A program made the position numbers and the translations under genes. Positions 34,070 through 43,547 of a DNA stretch of 64,000 bases are shown here, piece after piece. The notes under the pieces are model-generated. The model was given only the letters and a program-made list of their open reading frames with translations, was not told the DNA's origin and made no database searches. Origin of the DNA: UBA5018 sp044375975 (GTDB lineage Bacteria; Cyanobacteriota; Cyanobacteriia; PCC-6307; Cyanobiaceae); the NCBI GenBank assembly GCA_044375975.1, contig JBILLQ010000006.1, positions 13,374-77,373 of the forward strand, in the 5' to 3' direction. Position 1 is the stretch's first letter; each line of letters opens with the position of its first letter.

Positions 34070-36403
34070 CTAGGATTGGTCATCAACTGGCTCCAAGCCC
34101 TGGGCATCAGCTGGCCTCAGCGAGCAAATCAGCTGTTTGAGTTCTGTTGGCATCACGCTGAACATGATGCGAAAATTGCCGTTGAGTTGCTCACGCACCT
34201 TGCCGTAGGCATCACCGCCGATGCCAGGGAAGCTCAGCACCAGGTTGTCGAAGGGTTTTAGGTGGCCTGCTGGCAGCACGATCCAGCACTCCCTTTCGGC
34301 TAGTTGCGTGACCTGGGCAGGCCGCGGTGAACCTTCCCGCTGATTCTCCTTGATGAGGCAGTAACTAATTTCTATCGATTGCTCCAGGGTATATGGGGTA
34401 GAGCTGGCGATTGGCAGGGCGAGATTGTGGGTTCCGGAGATGGAACCAATCGAAACTACCTGCAAGGGTTCGCTGGATCCCTTCACCTCCACCTGGTACT
34501 CGGCATCGATCCGCAGCGGCGCTGCCACGGCATTAACCGTTGATTGGGATGCAAGCACCTCACCACCAATTGTTAAAGCTTCAATGCGGGCCGCCAGGTT
34601 CACAGCAGCCCCCACCACGCCATACTTGGCCCGCAGCCGCGAGCCGATCGTGCCGGCCACCACATCACCGGTGCAAAGCCCAATGCCCATCTCGATTAGC
34701 GGCAGCCCCTGGTCGGCGTTGGTTTGATTAACCATCTCCATGGCAAGCTGCATGGCAAGCGCACAGGCAATGGCGGATTCGGCGTGGTCTTCGCGCACAA
34801 GGGGCGCGCCGAAGATTACTAGAATTGAGTCGCCTAATACCTCGTCGATCGTGCCGCCATACTCCTCGATCACATCAAATATCACCGCGAGGTAAATGTT
34901 GAGGATCCTCACCATGATTGAAGGATGGTGATTATCGCTGAGCAGGCTGAAGCCCCGCAGATCGCTCATTAGAACCGTGACCTTGCGCAGCTCCATTGCC
35001 TGCGGTGGCTGGTCCGGTGGTGGCTGGTTGGCTGGTGGATGTTCAGGCGGTGGGTTGCTGTTTTCCAGTAGTTCACCGACCACTTGTTTGGATACAAATC
35101 GATCGAACAGGCTGCGCACATGCTTGCCCTCCCTCTCCAGCAGAAGCCCCTTGATCTGCTGCTGGCCGGCGCGGCGGCTCCAGGCAGCTGCGGCCAGCAG
35201 CGCAAAGGTCGCCAGGGGTAGGGCGGCATCGAGCCACACACCCATCGCCAGTAATGCCGCCGTTGCCCCCACCGCCAGCAGCAGTGTGGCGGCCACCAGC
35301 CCCAGACTGCGCCGCAGGCTGGGAACCGCTTCGCCGCTGATCACCCCAGCTCCGATCGCCAGCAGCAGCAGCAAAACATTCACCGCAGCAGGAGCGGCCT
35401 GGATCCCCAGCTGCTGGCCGGCCGCAAGGGCCAGCAGGGCGGCCAGGCGGTGGGCGTGAATTTCCACCCCGGGGATTTGAAACTGTCTTTCACCCTGTCT
35501 CCATTTGCTGAAGGGAACGGTGAAGTTGTCCTTGCTGGAGGGCGCCACCATCCCGATCAAAACGATGCTGCCGCGCAGCTGCTGGACCTGCTCAGGGCTC
35601 AGCTGGTTGCCCAGCAGCTTGCCCAGGTTCCAGCTGGGGAAGCTGCCCGGTTGGTGGTAAGCAAGCATCTGTTGCAGGTAGCCAGGAGCGCTCACAGCGG
35701 CTTCCGGTAGATAGCCTCCGGAGCCTTCTTCCAGGCCCGCCAGGCTGGTTGGCTGCTGCTCCAGTCTGCGCAGCAGCTGGTTGCTGCCCGTGGCGATCTG
35801 GAGCAATCGCATCGGCAGGGACACCTTGCCTTGCCGATGCCCGCCGCTTACGTGCAGCAGATCGCGCCGCACCAGCCCATCTTGGGGATCTGTGTAGAGG
35901 TCTGCATAGGCCTGGCGATCGGGAGGTGTACCGGGGATCGCCCGTTTGCCATCGAGCTCGAAGTAGATGGAAACCAGCCTGGGGTTGGTGCGGGCCAGTC
36001 GGCGCAACCGCCGCCAGCCGGCACCGACCGGCCGCTCGCAGAACAGATCCAGACCGATGGCGCGCACACCGAAGCGATCCAGCCGTTCCACCGCATCGGC
36101 CAGCTGCTGATCGGCAATCAGGGGGCCGTAACGGTTCAGGTCAGCTTCGTTGATGCCGATGATCCGCACCGCTGTGCTAGCCCCGGAGGGGGCAGGTCGG
36201 AGCTGCACGGCCAGGTCGTAGGCGAGCAGATTGACCCGTTCGGTGATGCCGCTTTGGCGCAGGCTGAGCAGCAAACCAAGGGCGGCGGCGTAGGGAACCA
36301 GGTCCCGCAGGATCGCACCAAGACCGATGCCGGCACCGGGGAAGCGACGGGCCACTAAAAGCGATAGACCACTTTTGTATACAAGCCACTGCCGAGGATC
36401 CAT
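34070..36403 (-). CDS. CHASE2-domain adenylate/guanylate cyclase
   Basis: A membrane-bound class III nucleotide cyclase of ~777 residues. An N-terminal membrane helix (LVPYAAALGLLLSL) is followed by an extracytoplasmic CHASE2 sensor (AVRIIGINEADLNRYGP, IGLDLFCERPVG, VVLIGM-like IVLIGMVAPSSKDNFTVPF), three membrane helices (~345-430), and the catalytic domain: metal-binding Asp in LMSDLRGFSLL (~479), second Asp in VLGDSILVIFG (~522), GIGLCTGDVVAGTIGS and the transition-state region AAVNLAARIEAL. A ~90-residue C-terminal extension has no recognised domain. ATG 36403 overlaps the tpsB gene by 49 bp; a GTG at 36355, sharing a base with the tpsB TAG, is an equally likely start. It presumably signals in association with the secretion locus upstream. 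Confidence 0.88.
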   Translation of the reverse strand: MDPRQWLVYKSGLSLLVARRFPGAGIGLGAILRDLVPYAAALGLLLSLRQSGITERVNLLAYDLAVQLRPAPSGASTAVRIIGINEADLNRYGPLIADQQLADAVERLDRFGVRAIGLDLFCERPVGAGWRRLRRLARTNPRLVSIYFELDGKRAIPGTPPDRQAYADLYTDPQDGLVRRDLLHVSGGHRQGKVSLPMRLLQIATGSNQLLRRLEQQPTSLAGLEEGSGGYLPEAAVSAPGYLQQMLAYHQPGSFPSWNLGKLLGNQLSPEQVQQLRGSIVLIGMVAPSSKDNFTVPFSKWRQGERQFQIPGVEIHAHRLAALLALAAGQQLGIQAAPAAVNVLLLLLAIGAGVISGEAVPSLRRSLGLVAATLLLAVGATAALLAMGVWLDAALPLATFALLAAAAWSRRAGQQQIKGLLLEREGKHVRSLFDRFVSKQVVGELLENSNPPPEHPPANQPPPDQPPQAMELRKVTVLMSDLRGFSLLSDNHHPSIMVRILNIYLAVIFDVIEEYGGTIDEVLGDSILVIFGAPLVREDHAESAIACALAMQLAMEMVNQTNADQGLPLIEMGIGLCTGDVVAGTIGSRLRAKYGVVGAAVNLAARIEALTIGGEVLASQSTVNAVAAPLRIDAEYQVEVKGSSEPLQVVSIGSISGTHNLALPIASSTPYTLEQSIEISYCLIKENQREGSPRPAQVTQLAERECWIVLPAGHLKPFDNLVLSFPGIGGDAYGKVREQLNGNFRIMFSVMPTELKQLICSLRPADAQGLEPVDDQS

Positions 36404-38013
36404 TGATCCCAGAAGGCGGGTGCACCACTTTGGAACTGTCTCACCCAACCCAGCTCCAGCTCGCCGTGGCGGCCACGGGTCCAGCGCAGCAGCAGCCCGG
36501 TGGCACCGGCGCTTTCGGTGAGGGTGGCGCCAGGCACCTGGATCCACACCTTGCCGGCCCCGATGAAGGGCACCAGCTGGATGGCATCTTTGGGCGCACG
36601 CCACAGCAACCAGGCGAGCTCGGTGGCGCCCAGCAGGCCACTGTCGCCGCTCACCACCTGCCCTGGTAGACCCCTCAGGCCGCTGTCGCTGCCGAGGCTG
36701 AAGCCCATCGGATTGGTGAGGGGAGTCACGGCAAGCTGGCCGGCGGCCCGCAGGTTCAGCTGCCAGCGCGGCGCCAACAGCCAGGAGCTGGTTAGTTGGG
36801 CGCCAACAGCCCGCGATTGGCTGGGCACGATGCCGAGGAAGTCGAGCTCCTGCCTTTGCTCTGTTGTGCTCAAGGCACCGATGCCTTGCAGGCCGTAGAG
36901 GTTTGCGTTCAGGGCCAGCGGGCCCGCCACCCTTTCGTACCCCAGGCCGATGCGGGCGAAGCCGGTGCGCAGCCAGCCTTGATCGCCACCACCCACGATG
37001 GCGGGAAAGCTCTCAGCGCCCAAGAAGGCGTCATTGCGATTGACGCTGATGCCGGCAAAGACAGACCAGCGCTCGCGCAGCGATTCGCGCAGGGTTAAAT
37101 CCAGCTGGCTGAACAGCTGCAGTTGGCGAAAGCTGAGTTCGTGCAGGGGCGGCAGTGCCTCCACCAGCTTGCGGCGGCTGGCCCCGAAGGCGGTGGTGAG
37201 GCTGAGGTTGTCGAGCAGGGGCAGGGTGTAGCTGAGCGACCCATTCAGGGAACCGATCTCAGGATCGGAATCCGTGTTGATTTCGCCGAACAGCAACAGG
37301 CTGTCGCCGTTGAGCAGGGCGTTTTCCTTGAACAGGGTGCCAAGGCCCCGGAACTGGCCGCTGCCACCGTTGCCGTCATTGCGCAGGGCCAGTTCGCCCC
37401 GCAGGGGCTGGGAGCCTGGCTCGGCGGTGACCAGCAGCAGGGCCCGGCTGGAATCCTCGCCGATGCGGTTGAGGTTGATTTTCAGTAGCCCCACGCCGGG
37501 AAGCTGCTGGATCTGGTTGATGGTGGCGGTGATCGTCGGCAAGTGCAGCACGCTGCCCTGGCTTGGCGCCAGCAGTCGCCGCAGCCGCCGCTGCAGGCGT
37601 TTGCTGGAGCTCACCACCTGGATCGTCTCGATCCTGCCGGCCACTACCTCCAGTTCGCCTGGCGGGGGGATTGGTTGGGGTATGACGCGGCTGTTGATGT
37701 AGCCATCGGCAAACAGCTTGGAGCGGAGGGCAGCGGCGCAATTGTTGAGGCCTGCCGCTGGATCGCTGTTGGCCAGGCAGTTCCCCAAGATGCGGGAGAG
37801 TTGAGCGGGGCTGTAGGGGTTAAAGCCCCGCAGCTGAGGCACAGCGGCAGTGGTGCCAGGCGCAGCCGGGAAGGGGGCGTCAAACGGAGCGTTAAGGGGC
37901 TTGGTGCGCGGTTGCGGCGGTGCGGGAATGGTTTGCTGTTGCCCTGCCCCCGGCAATCGCACCGGACCCGGCTGCAGTGGAGGCGATACCAATTGGGCCA
38001 GCAAGGGCAACAT
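36355..38013 (-). CDS. Two-partner secretion outer-membrane transporter (TpsB, ShlB/FhaC family)
   Basis: A 552-residue outer-membrane pore of the Omp85 superfamily that exports its TpsA partner. After a Pro-rich N-terminus come a POTRA-type region (residues ~60-190: LRSKLFADGYINSRVIPQP, ELEVVAGRIETIQV, LPGVGLLKINLNRIGEDSSRALLLVTAEP) and a C-terminal barrel (~200-552) with GSDSGLRGLPGQVVSGDSG, the conserved RGY/VRGF-like loop region, and a terminal Phe (VVYRF). The N-terminus lacks an obvious signal peptide (MLPLLAQLVSPPLQP), so the start may be further upstream in repeat DNA. It follows the tpsA gene across a 13-bp repeat array and overlaps the cyclase gene. Confidence 0.9.
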   Translation of the reverse strand: MLPLLAQLVSPPLQPGPVRLPGAGQQQTIPAPPQPRTKPLNAPFDAPFPAAPGTTAAVPQLRGFNPYSPAQLSRILGNCLANSDPAAGLNNCAAALRSKLFADGYINSRVIPQPIPPPGELEVVAGRIETIQVVSSSKRLQRRLRRLLAPSQGSVLHLPTITATINQIQQLPGVGLLKINLNRIGEDSSRALLLVTAEPGSQPLRGELALRNDGNGGSGQFRGLGTLFKENALLNGDSLLLFGEINTDSDPEIGSLNGSLSYTLPLLDNLSLTTAFGASRRKLVEALPPLHELSFRQLQLFSQLDLTLRESLRERWSVFAGISVNRNDAFLGAESFPAIVGGGDQGWLRTGFARIGLGYERVAGPLALNANLYGLQGIGALSTTEQRQELDFLGIVPSQSRAVGAQLTSSWLLAPRWQLNLRAAGQLAVTPLTNPMGFSLGSDSGLRGLPGQVVSGDSGLLGATELAWLLWRAPKDAIQLVPFIGAGKVWIQVPGATLTESAGATGLLLRWTRGRHGELELGWVRQFQSGAPAFWDQWILGSGLYTKVVYRF

Positions 38014-38025
38014 GCGTTAAAAAAT

Positions 38026-38129
38026 CAGCAGGTACGGGCAGCTGATAAAGGCAGTGGGTACAGGCAGCAGATAAAGCCAGCTGATAAAGCCAGCAAGTAA
38101 AGCTAGCAGGTAAAGGCAGTGGGATTTGT
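38026..38129. repeat. 13-bp tandem repeat array between tpsA and tpsB
   Basis: Eight units in 13-bp phase: CAGCAGGTACGGG, CAGCTGATAAAGG, CAGTGGGTACAGG, CAGCAGATAAAGC, CAGCTGATAAAGC, CAGCAAGTAAAGC, TAGCAGGTAAAGG and a decayed last unit. The array fills the whole spacer between the tpsA stop and the tpsB start. Confidence 0.9.
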
Positions 38130-41100
38130 TACCAGGGACTGCCGGTGAGAATCATGCCTGCCCAATAGTATGGATGGCTGAGGCCTTGGGAGAATAGGGT
38201 CTGTTCTTCTCGTGAGAGACCTCTCACCAAGGTGGATTTCGACTGGCCCGTCAGCTGGTTTGGCCCCACCAGGCGATCCCCCACGAGCTTCACCTCTCCG
38301 TGTAGGAAGGCTTGCCGGGTGGCCTGGAGTGCCTGATCCTTGGCCAGGCCCCACTTGAGGTAGCGATAGAGCTGGATGTAGAAGGCGGCAGTGGCGGTGT
38401 CGTCCACCTCCCAGAGGCTGCCGAGGCCGCTGCGGGCGCCGGCCTGGAGGGCCATGCCAACGAAACCGAGTTCGCTCTGTTCATCCCCCAGGGCGGTGAG
38501 GCAGGCGCTGAGGGTGATTAGTTCCAGGGGATTGCCGCTGCTGCGGGAGCGCAGGCGGCGGCCCAGCTCCGCCAGGCTCAGGGCCTCTGTTGGGGTGTAC
38601 AGCAAGCCGGTGCTGGCTTGGCCGGGCATGAAGCTCACATGGGTGGCGATATGCAGCTGCCCCACCTGGCTGGCCAGGGCTTTGTCCATCAGGGCTGCGG
38701 GGGTGAAGGCTTCATTTAGCAGTAACTGGGAGGGGTTTTCCTGGCCCAGGGCCTGCAGCTCCTGGCGCACCATGGGCAGGGGCGCCAGGCCGTTGCTGAA
38801 TTGGCTGGCCCCCGCCAACAGCATCTGGCTATTTTTGCTTGGCTGGCCATTGCTTGGCTGACCATTGCTTGGCTGGCCATTGCTTGGCTGACCAGGATTG
38901 AGCTGCTGGTTCTTCTGGCCAGGATCCAGATCAATCAGCCCCAGTGAAGGTGTAATGGTGATGGCATAGAGATCGCCCAGCAGGGCATCACGGCCCTGCA
39001 CTTGCACTGGCAAGGCGCCATAGGGGATGGCCTGCAGCCCCCGATCCACCTCCAGCAACAGGGCCGTGATGCCCTGCTGGCGCAGGCTGGGCAAGAGCGG
39101 CTCGATCAGGGCCCGGGTGAGCTGCTGAGCTGGATCCTTGGCTCTGTCTGGCAGTGCTGAACGGCGGCTGAGCTGGCGCTGGATGCCGCTGATCCAAGCA
39201 TCAAGATCGGCCCGGGCCACTTCGCTGCTTCTGCTGATCGGCTCCCCCTGGGCTGTGAGCAGAATGGCGCTGATTCGGGTCTTGCCCGAGGCTTGATCAT
39301 CCCTTTGCAGGTGCAGGATGGCGGGGCTGTAGGGTTGAATTATGGAGCCTCTTAAGCCGGCTAATTCACTGGTCTGAGCTTGCCTGATCGGAGCCAGGGG
39401 TTGGGATGAAGCCGATAGCTTGCTTGCCAGGGAAAGTCTTTGCTGCAGTTCGGCAATGCTGCGTAACTTGCCGGAGCCTGGGGTTAGGCCCAGGGCCTTG
39501 GCTGTCTCAATCATGGAGCGATTCTGGGACTCCATGAACTTGGAGCTGGCGGTATCCTGATTTATATTGATGGATACTGATTGGGAGTTAAGAGAAGATA
39601 AAAGGGAGTTTTGTTGGCTTTGATTTGTTGGTATGAATTGTGTTGCGGAAAGGTTTTGATTTTTATCGGCGACTTTAGCTATGCTGGTAATTTGATACGA
39701 ATTTTCCATGCTTGCGAGTTGACGGATAACGTCTTTTTCCGCAATCTCTTTCAATGCTTCTATAGAGAAAAAGGTGTCTGCGTTTTTAAGCGGCTGGGGC
39801 CCGAAAAAACTTTTTTCGTCAAGAATATAATTATTATTGGCTGCAAATAAATTGATTCCGCTATATTCTATGGATATGGAGGCGGGAGCCTTGGCGTAGT
39901 CTGCTCGCAAGGTGCTATCTCGAATAATCAGTGAATTAGCGAAGGTGTTTATGCCAATTAGCGGATATGCGCAAGCACTGCAAAAATCTGAAATATCTGC
40001 ATCGTTAAGATTGTCAGCGAGAATAAAAGTATGATCAACTAAGATATTTCCACTTGTTCCAAGGTATATTAAGCCTGCCTGAGACTCTTTATTCGAGATG
40101 TCTAGTGGCTTCCCTGCCATGGCTTCGAGAGATGAATGCCGTAGTTCAATACCAGATTGACTATCAGATATTAATGCAATTGAACCAGATATATTTTCAT
40201 GGGGAGGATCGCCACTTGAGACACTTAAGCCAGAGTTTTCGGTGTTAATACCGCCTTTGGAGAAGATATTAATTTCACCTCCGGTTCCAGCAGCATTTGT
40301 GATTGAAAAGCTTTGTAGACTCCCGTATCGGCCACTCAGATTATTCTGGTTTAAGCTAAGCAGAGGGCTTTCCAAGCCGCCCCCTGCCGTAGAAGAACGA
40401 GCCAAAAGGCTTGAATTTTCATTGATATGGATTGATTTTGATTCATCACTGCTATAGAGGCTAATTTTTCCACCATAAAATACAAGAGGAAAGGCAAAGT
40501 CTTCGTACATTACTGTCTTTTCGCCATTGATAATCGGAAAGCGATTCGTTGAGACATCAAATATGCTAGCTTTAATGGCTATACCGCCAGCACTAGTTAA
40601 GGTAATCCGTCCATCTCCTGCACCGTATCTAGAAAAAAGACTTGAGTTTTCAACGTTTATGCCACCTAGTTGTTCTTTTCCATCGGCTTGTAAATAAATT
40701 TGACCAGCCATCGTGCTGCTTGAGTCGGTGGATACAGTGCTAGAATCTAAAGAAATCTTACCCTTCGCTTTCACGTATACAAAACCACTTCGATCAGCTA
40801 TTATGAACATATCCAAGCCCTCTCCAAGGGAATTATTATTAAGAGATGTCGCAACGTTCAAAGAAGCATTGATTTGAGAATTATTTGAAATATAGACATC
40901 TTGATTTGAAAATAGCCCAATTCTAGGATAGGTTATTCGTATGGATTCGAACTCTGCTGGATCACTTTTGAGGGCTGGCGCACTAAGATCTGCAAGGCTA
41001 TAAGCGGAAACATCTAGAACGGAATTAGATATTGAGATGCCTTTGCCTGGGCCGGATAAATTATTAGCAGCGAGTTGAATCCATCCCTTAGGCGCTTCAA

Positions 41101-41989
41101 GTCTACTTTTATCCAAGGAAATATTGCCGGAGGATAGTAGTATCTGCTGACCTTTCAATAGGCTACTGTCAAGATGAATAGATCCTTTTTGTGCTGCATC
41201 TTGGTTGGCTGAACTGCGCACATCAATTAAGCCCCACTGGCCTGGTTGCCCGGCAGTGATGGCGACATCATTGAGATCAACTTGATGGCCAGCGAGCCAA
41301 ATGCTGCTACCCGCGTAGAGTTTGGTTCCGTGTCCTGAAACAGTAAGTAGATTGCCACCCGTAGCATTCAACAGCAGGTTACGGTCAACAGAGATCAGTC
41401 CACCCTCCAACACGATGGATCCGCTGCCCATCAAGCCCAGGCTATAAGGGTTGCCATCTGGGGTGCTGAGCTCACTGAAATTAAGATTTGGCCCTTGGTT
41501 AAGTAAATGTACATCTCCCTTTCTTGTGCCTAATACATCAAAGTAATTGCGGCCTAGCTGCATGCCAAGTGCCGTAGTTAAAAGTAGACTTTGTACATTG
41601 GTTATTTTCGCCCCAGAGCCCATCCAGATGCCGCCTGGAGATAGCAAGAACAAATTGGCTGGGGATGACAGCGAGAGAGGCTTATTGAGGTAAGTGCCAG
41701 AGCCATTGGTAACCCCTATGATTACATTACCAAGCCCTTGGGTGTTAAGTCTGATGTCACTGATTCTTTCGCGTGTATCAAAAGAACTAAGTCGATGTAG
41801 CAGGTTTGATCCCGACTTACTTCCTCCACTGATGGCGCAACTTCCTGCGGTACAGCTACCAAAAGCGCTTCCATTCACCCTTGTCCCCAAGCCGCCGGCG
41901 GTAACCTGTGCGGCGGCTGTATTCGATAGCAGGAGAGGATAAAATCCAAAAATATACAGCGAAAAGCAAGCTAATTTTAAGTATTTCAT
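38129..41989 (-). CDS. Secreted CHAT-protease filamentous-haemagglutinin protein (TpsA)
   Basis: A 1286-residue two-partner secretion cargo. A signal peptide (YLKLACFSLYIFGFYPLLLSNTAAA) precedes the haemagglutinin/TPS domain, with ISDIRLNTQGLGNVIIGVTNGSG, LSLSSPANLFLLSPGGIWMGSGA and ANLFL-NPNGI-like features. Residues ~200-800 are a beta-helix type passenger (repeated SSLFS/NISLDSS patterns). The C-terminal ~370 residues form a CHAT (caspase HetF-associated with TPR) domain with His1117 in LHIATHVSF and Cys1163 in LITLSACLTALG, the catalytic dyad of a clan CD cysteine protease, ending HPYYWAGMILTGSPW. A NGQPS pentapeptide repeated four times links domains. The coding DNA for the passenger is clearly more AT-rich than neighbouring genes, suggesting transfer. 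tpsB follows. Confidence 0.92.
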   Translation of the reverse strand: MKYLKLACFSLYIFGFYPLLLSNTAAAQVTAGGLGTRVNGSAFGSCTAGSCAISGGSKSGSNLLHRLSSFDTRERISDIRLNTQGLGNVIIGVTNGSGTYLNKPLSLSSPANLFLLSPGGIWMGSGAKITNVQSLLLTTALGMQLGRNYFDVLGTRKGDVHLLNQGPNLNFSELSTPDGNPYSLGLMGSGSIVLEGGLISVDRNLLLNATGGNLLTVSGHGTKLYAGSSIWLAGHQVDLNDVAITAGQPGQWGLIDVRSSANQDAAQKGSIHLDSSLLKGQQILLSSGNISLDKSRLEAPKGWIQLAANNLSGPGKGISISNSVLDVSAYSLADLSAPALKSDPAEFESIRITYPRIGLFSNQDVYISNNSQINASLNVATSLNNNSLGEGLDMFIIADRSGFVYVKAKGKISLDSSTVSTDSSSTMAGQIYLQADGKEQLGGINVENSSLFSRYGAGDGRITLTSAGGIAIKASIFDVSTNRFPIINGEKTVMYEDFAFPLVFYGGKISLYSSDESKSIHINENSSLLARSSTAGGGLESPLLSLNQNNLSGRYGSLQSFSITNAAGTGGEINIFSKGGINTENSGLSVSSGDPPHENISGSIALISDSQSGIELRHSSLEAMAGKPLDISNKESQAGLIYLGTSGNILVDHTFILADNLNDADISDFCSACAYPLIGINTFANSLIIRDSTLRADYAKAPASISIEYSGINLFAANNNYILDEKSFFGPQPLKNADTFFSIEALKEIAEKDVIRQLASMENSYQITSIAKVADKNQNLSATQFIPTNQSQQNSLLSSLNSQSVSININQDTASSKFMESQNRSMIETAKALGLTPGSGKLRSIAELQQRLSLASKLSASSQPLAPIRQAQTSELAGLRGSIIQPYSPAILHLQRDDQASGKTRISAILLTAQGEPISRSSEVARADLDAWISGIQRQLSRRSALPDRAKDPAQQLTRALIEPLLPSLRQQGITALLLEVDRGLQAIPYGALPVQVQGRDALLGDLYAITITPSLGLIDLDPGQKNQQLNPGQPSNGQPSNGQPSNGQPSKNSQMLLAGASQFSNGLAPLPMVRQELQALGQENPSQLLLNEAFTPAALMDKALASQVGQLHIATHVSFMPGQASTGLLYTPTEALSLAELGRRLRSRSSGNPLELITLSACLTALGDEQSELGFVGMALQAGARSGLGSLWEVDDTATAAFYIQLYRYLKWGLAKDQALQATRQAFLHGEVKLVGDRLVGPNQLTGQSKSTLVRGLSREEQTLFSQGLSHPYYWAGMILTGSPW
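38835..38894 (-). repeat. 15-nt repeats inside tpsA
   Basis: Four units of TTGCTTGGCTGGCCA / TTGCTTGGCTGACCA in exact 15-nt phase on the plus strand, encoding the pentapeptide NGQPS on the minus strand just before the CHAT domain. Confidence 0.9.
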
Positions 41990-42125
41990 GCTTGGTGTAT
42001 CGGAGTAGATGTCAATTTTAAATCAGAACGATTAGAATGTCAAGTTTCTCGTCTGATCGCAGATCTGTTGTGCGAGCGGAGGCTTTTGTGTCGCCCTAAG
42101 GACTTATAGCCGCCTAAAAGTCTGA

Positions 42126-42317
42126 TCATGCCAATCCTACGGCGTTGATCGAGCCTCCCGGGGCCATTATTCCACTGATCCAGGGAGTTCAGGCTATCCA
42201 GCAATCGGCACCCACCTCACCCCCCGGTGCTTACGGCCCCTGCAAGCTAAAGCCATCAACCTTGTGGCTGCCAATCAGTTGGCCTTACCTCAGGCTAACA
42301 ACAACGCTGATCGGTAG
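42126..42317 (+). pseudogene. 3' remnant of an unidentified gene
   Basis: A 63-codon open stretch ending in TAG at 42315-42317 with coding-like composition and no usable start codon; it opens after a TGA at 42123. It reads GVDRASRGHYSTDPGSSGYP near its start and LQAKAINLVAANQLALPQAN near its end. I do not recognise the family. The regular amphipathic end suggests a real C-terminus whose upstream part has been lost. Confidence 0.35.
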
Positions 42318-42430
42318 CGGGTTGGGCCAGTTACCCACGGAGATCTTGCTGTGAAGAATTGCAACAAAGCGACAGGGTGCTGCCCATCCTTTAAGTAGTT
42401 TTACTTTGCTACAATAACTTGCCTATCTAA

Positions 42431-42673
42431 ATGAAGAGAGTTACTTCTGGATTGACAAATCTAAGCAAAATTAGTTTATTTTTCGTGTTATTGCTGATGA
42501 TTGTTCTTTCAATAGCGTCTCCGGTTTTTGCGCAAGAATCTAATTCCGAAGCCGTTCCGATATGCGTAAAGGGTTTATCATGTCCAGATTATGAAAAAAG
42601 CAAGCCTTGTAATAATTGTTCCTATTGTAAGTGGAATTTTTTTCAACGTAAATGTATGAATAGATTACAGTGA
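42431..42673 (+). CDS. Small secreted cysteine-rich peptide
   Basis: An 80-residue protein with a clear signal peptide (ISLFFVLLLMIVLSIASPVFA, cleavage before QES). The mature ~45 residues contain six Cys (ICVKG, SCPDY, PCNNC, YCKW, KCMN) and are basic at the end, consistent with a disulphide-bonded peptide such as a defensin-like or bacteriocin-type molecule, but no family is recognised. Codon use and the whole surrounding segment are much more AT-rich than the rest of the window. A TACAAT hexamer at 42410-42415 could be its -10 box. It stands alone between a gene remnant and a long AT-rich gap. Confidence 0.6.
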   Translation: MKRVTSGLTNLSKISLFFVLLLMIVLSIASPVFAQESNSEAVPICVKGLSCPDYEKSKPCNNCSYCKWNFFQRKCMNRLQ

Positions 42674-43102
42674 TTGCACAGATCATTCCGTCATGCTGCT
42701 CGCATTTTAGGGGTGCAGAGCTGGGAAAGTTTTTAGGCTATTTTAGGGAGAATCTGGAGAACTCAAGCTATCATCAATAGAGCTCTGATGCTAAGGTGAC
42801 TCCCAGCCAACTTTAGTTGACAATTTGCTAGTTTTTCAGGATTTTCTTAGTTAAAATCGCTCTTTCTGGGAGATGTAGTTTTGTGGTTAGTCAATAAATT
42901 TGTATTAATAATTAAGCGCTGATAGAGGCTGTAGACGTGTAGACTTAAGGGTTAATAAATATTTTTGTCTGAATGTCGCGAAATGATATGATCTCCGGGG
43001 GCACAGTGGTGCGTTGCCTGGTGCCCCTACGCACTTGCGATTGCCATGAAGATGACCACGCTGCTGCCGGTTGGCCAGCCTTGGGCATGTCTGATAGGTG
43101 CT
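42674..43102. other. AT-rich non-coding region
   Basis: About 430 bp, strongly AT-rich from 42700 to 42990, with no open frame worth calling. A hairpin-forming pair GGGGCAC (42998-43004) / GTGCCCC (43021-43027) marks the return to GC-rich DNA. Confidence 0.5.
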
Positions 43103-43390
43103 TCAAGCCATACCCTTCGTTGTAAACGTGCCATCACTGTTGTAAGTGACCATGATGCTCGACAGTCCGGAGGTGAAATCGCACTCGGCACTGATGCTGG
43201 TGTCATATCCCACTAAGTAGCCGGGAGGATAATAGCCTACCTTGATGTAGTATATTGACTGCGGCGCACAAGATAGCATCTGGTTAGGGGGCGGAGCCAC
43301 ATAGCTTGACAGCACGATTTTGCCATCGTCCATTATCACAGCAACGCCGCAATAAAGATTCGGTGGCTGGATCTCACTATAGATCGGCAC
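43103..43390 (-). CDS. Hypothetical protein, probably the end of a larger gene
   Basis: A 95-codon reading from a GTG at 43390. It contains four Cys in two pairs (LYCGVAV/LSCAPQ, ECDF) and short beta-like strands (KIVLSSYV, SIMVTYNSDGTFT). The same frame stays open upstream to about 43495 with a Gly/Asp/Asn-rich, collagen-like composition (PPGGENGRDGEASS, AEGGDGTFVIQV), without a start codon. This suggests the C-terminal domain of a longer protein whose beginning was lost, rather than a 95-residue gene. Family unknown. Confidence 0.4.
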   Translation of the reverse strand: MPIYSEIQPPNLYCGVAVIMDDGKIVLSSYVAPPPNQMLSCAPQSIYYIKVGYYPPGYLVGYDTSISAECDFTSGLSSIMVTYNSDGTFTTKGMA

Positions 43391-43547
43391 CTGAATGACG
43401 AATGTGCCGTCCCCCCCCTCTGCCAGGAAAGATGACGCCTCTCCATCCCGACCATTTTCACCACCAGGGGGGTTGATGGAGCCGGAGGGAGCTTTTCAGG
43501 GCGTCGTTACAGCGAGACCGCAAAAGCTGAGGTGAGAAGGCGGATGA

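Noticed and set aside
42997..43027. GGGGCAC/GTGCCCC hairpin as a terminator for the cysteine-rich peptide
   Set aside because: Over 300 bp beyond the gene with a 16-nt loop and no T-run.
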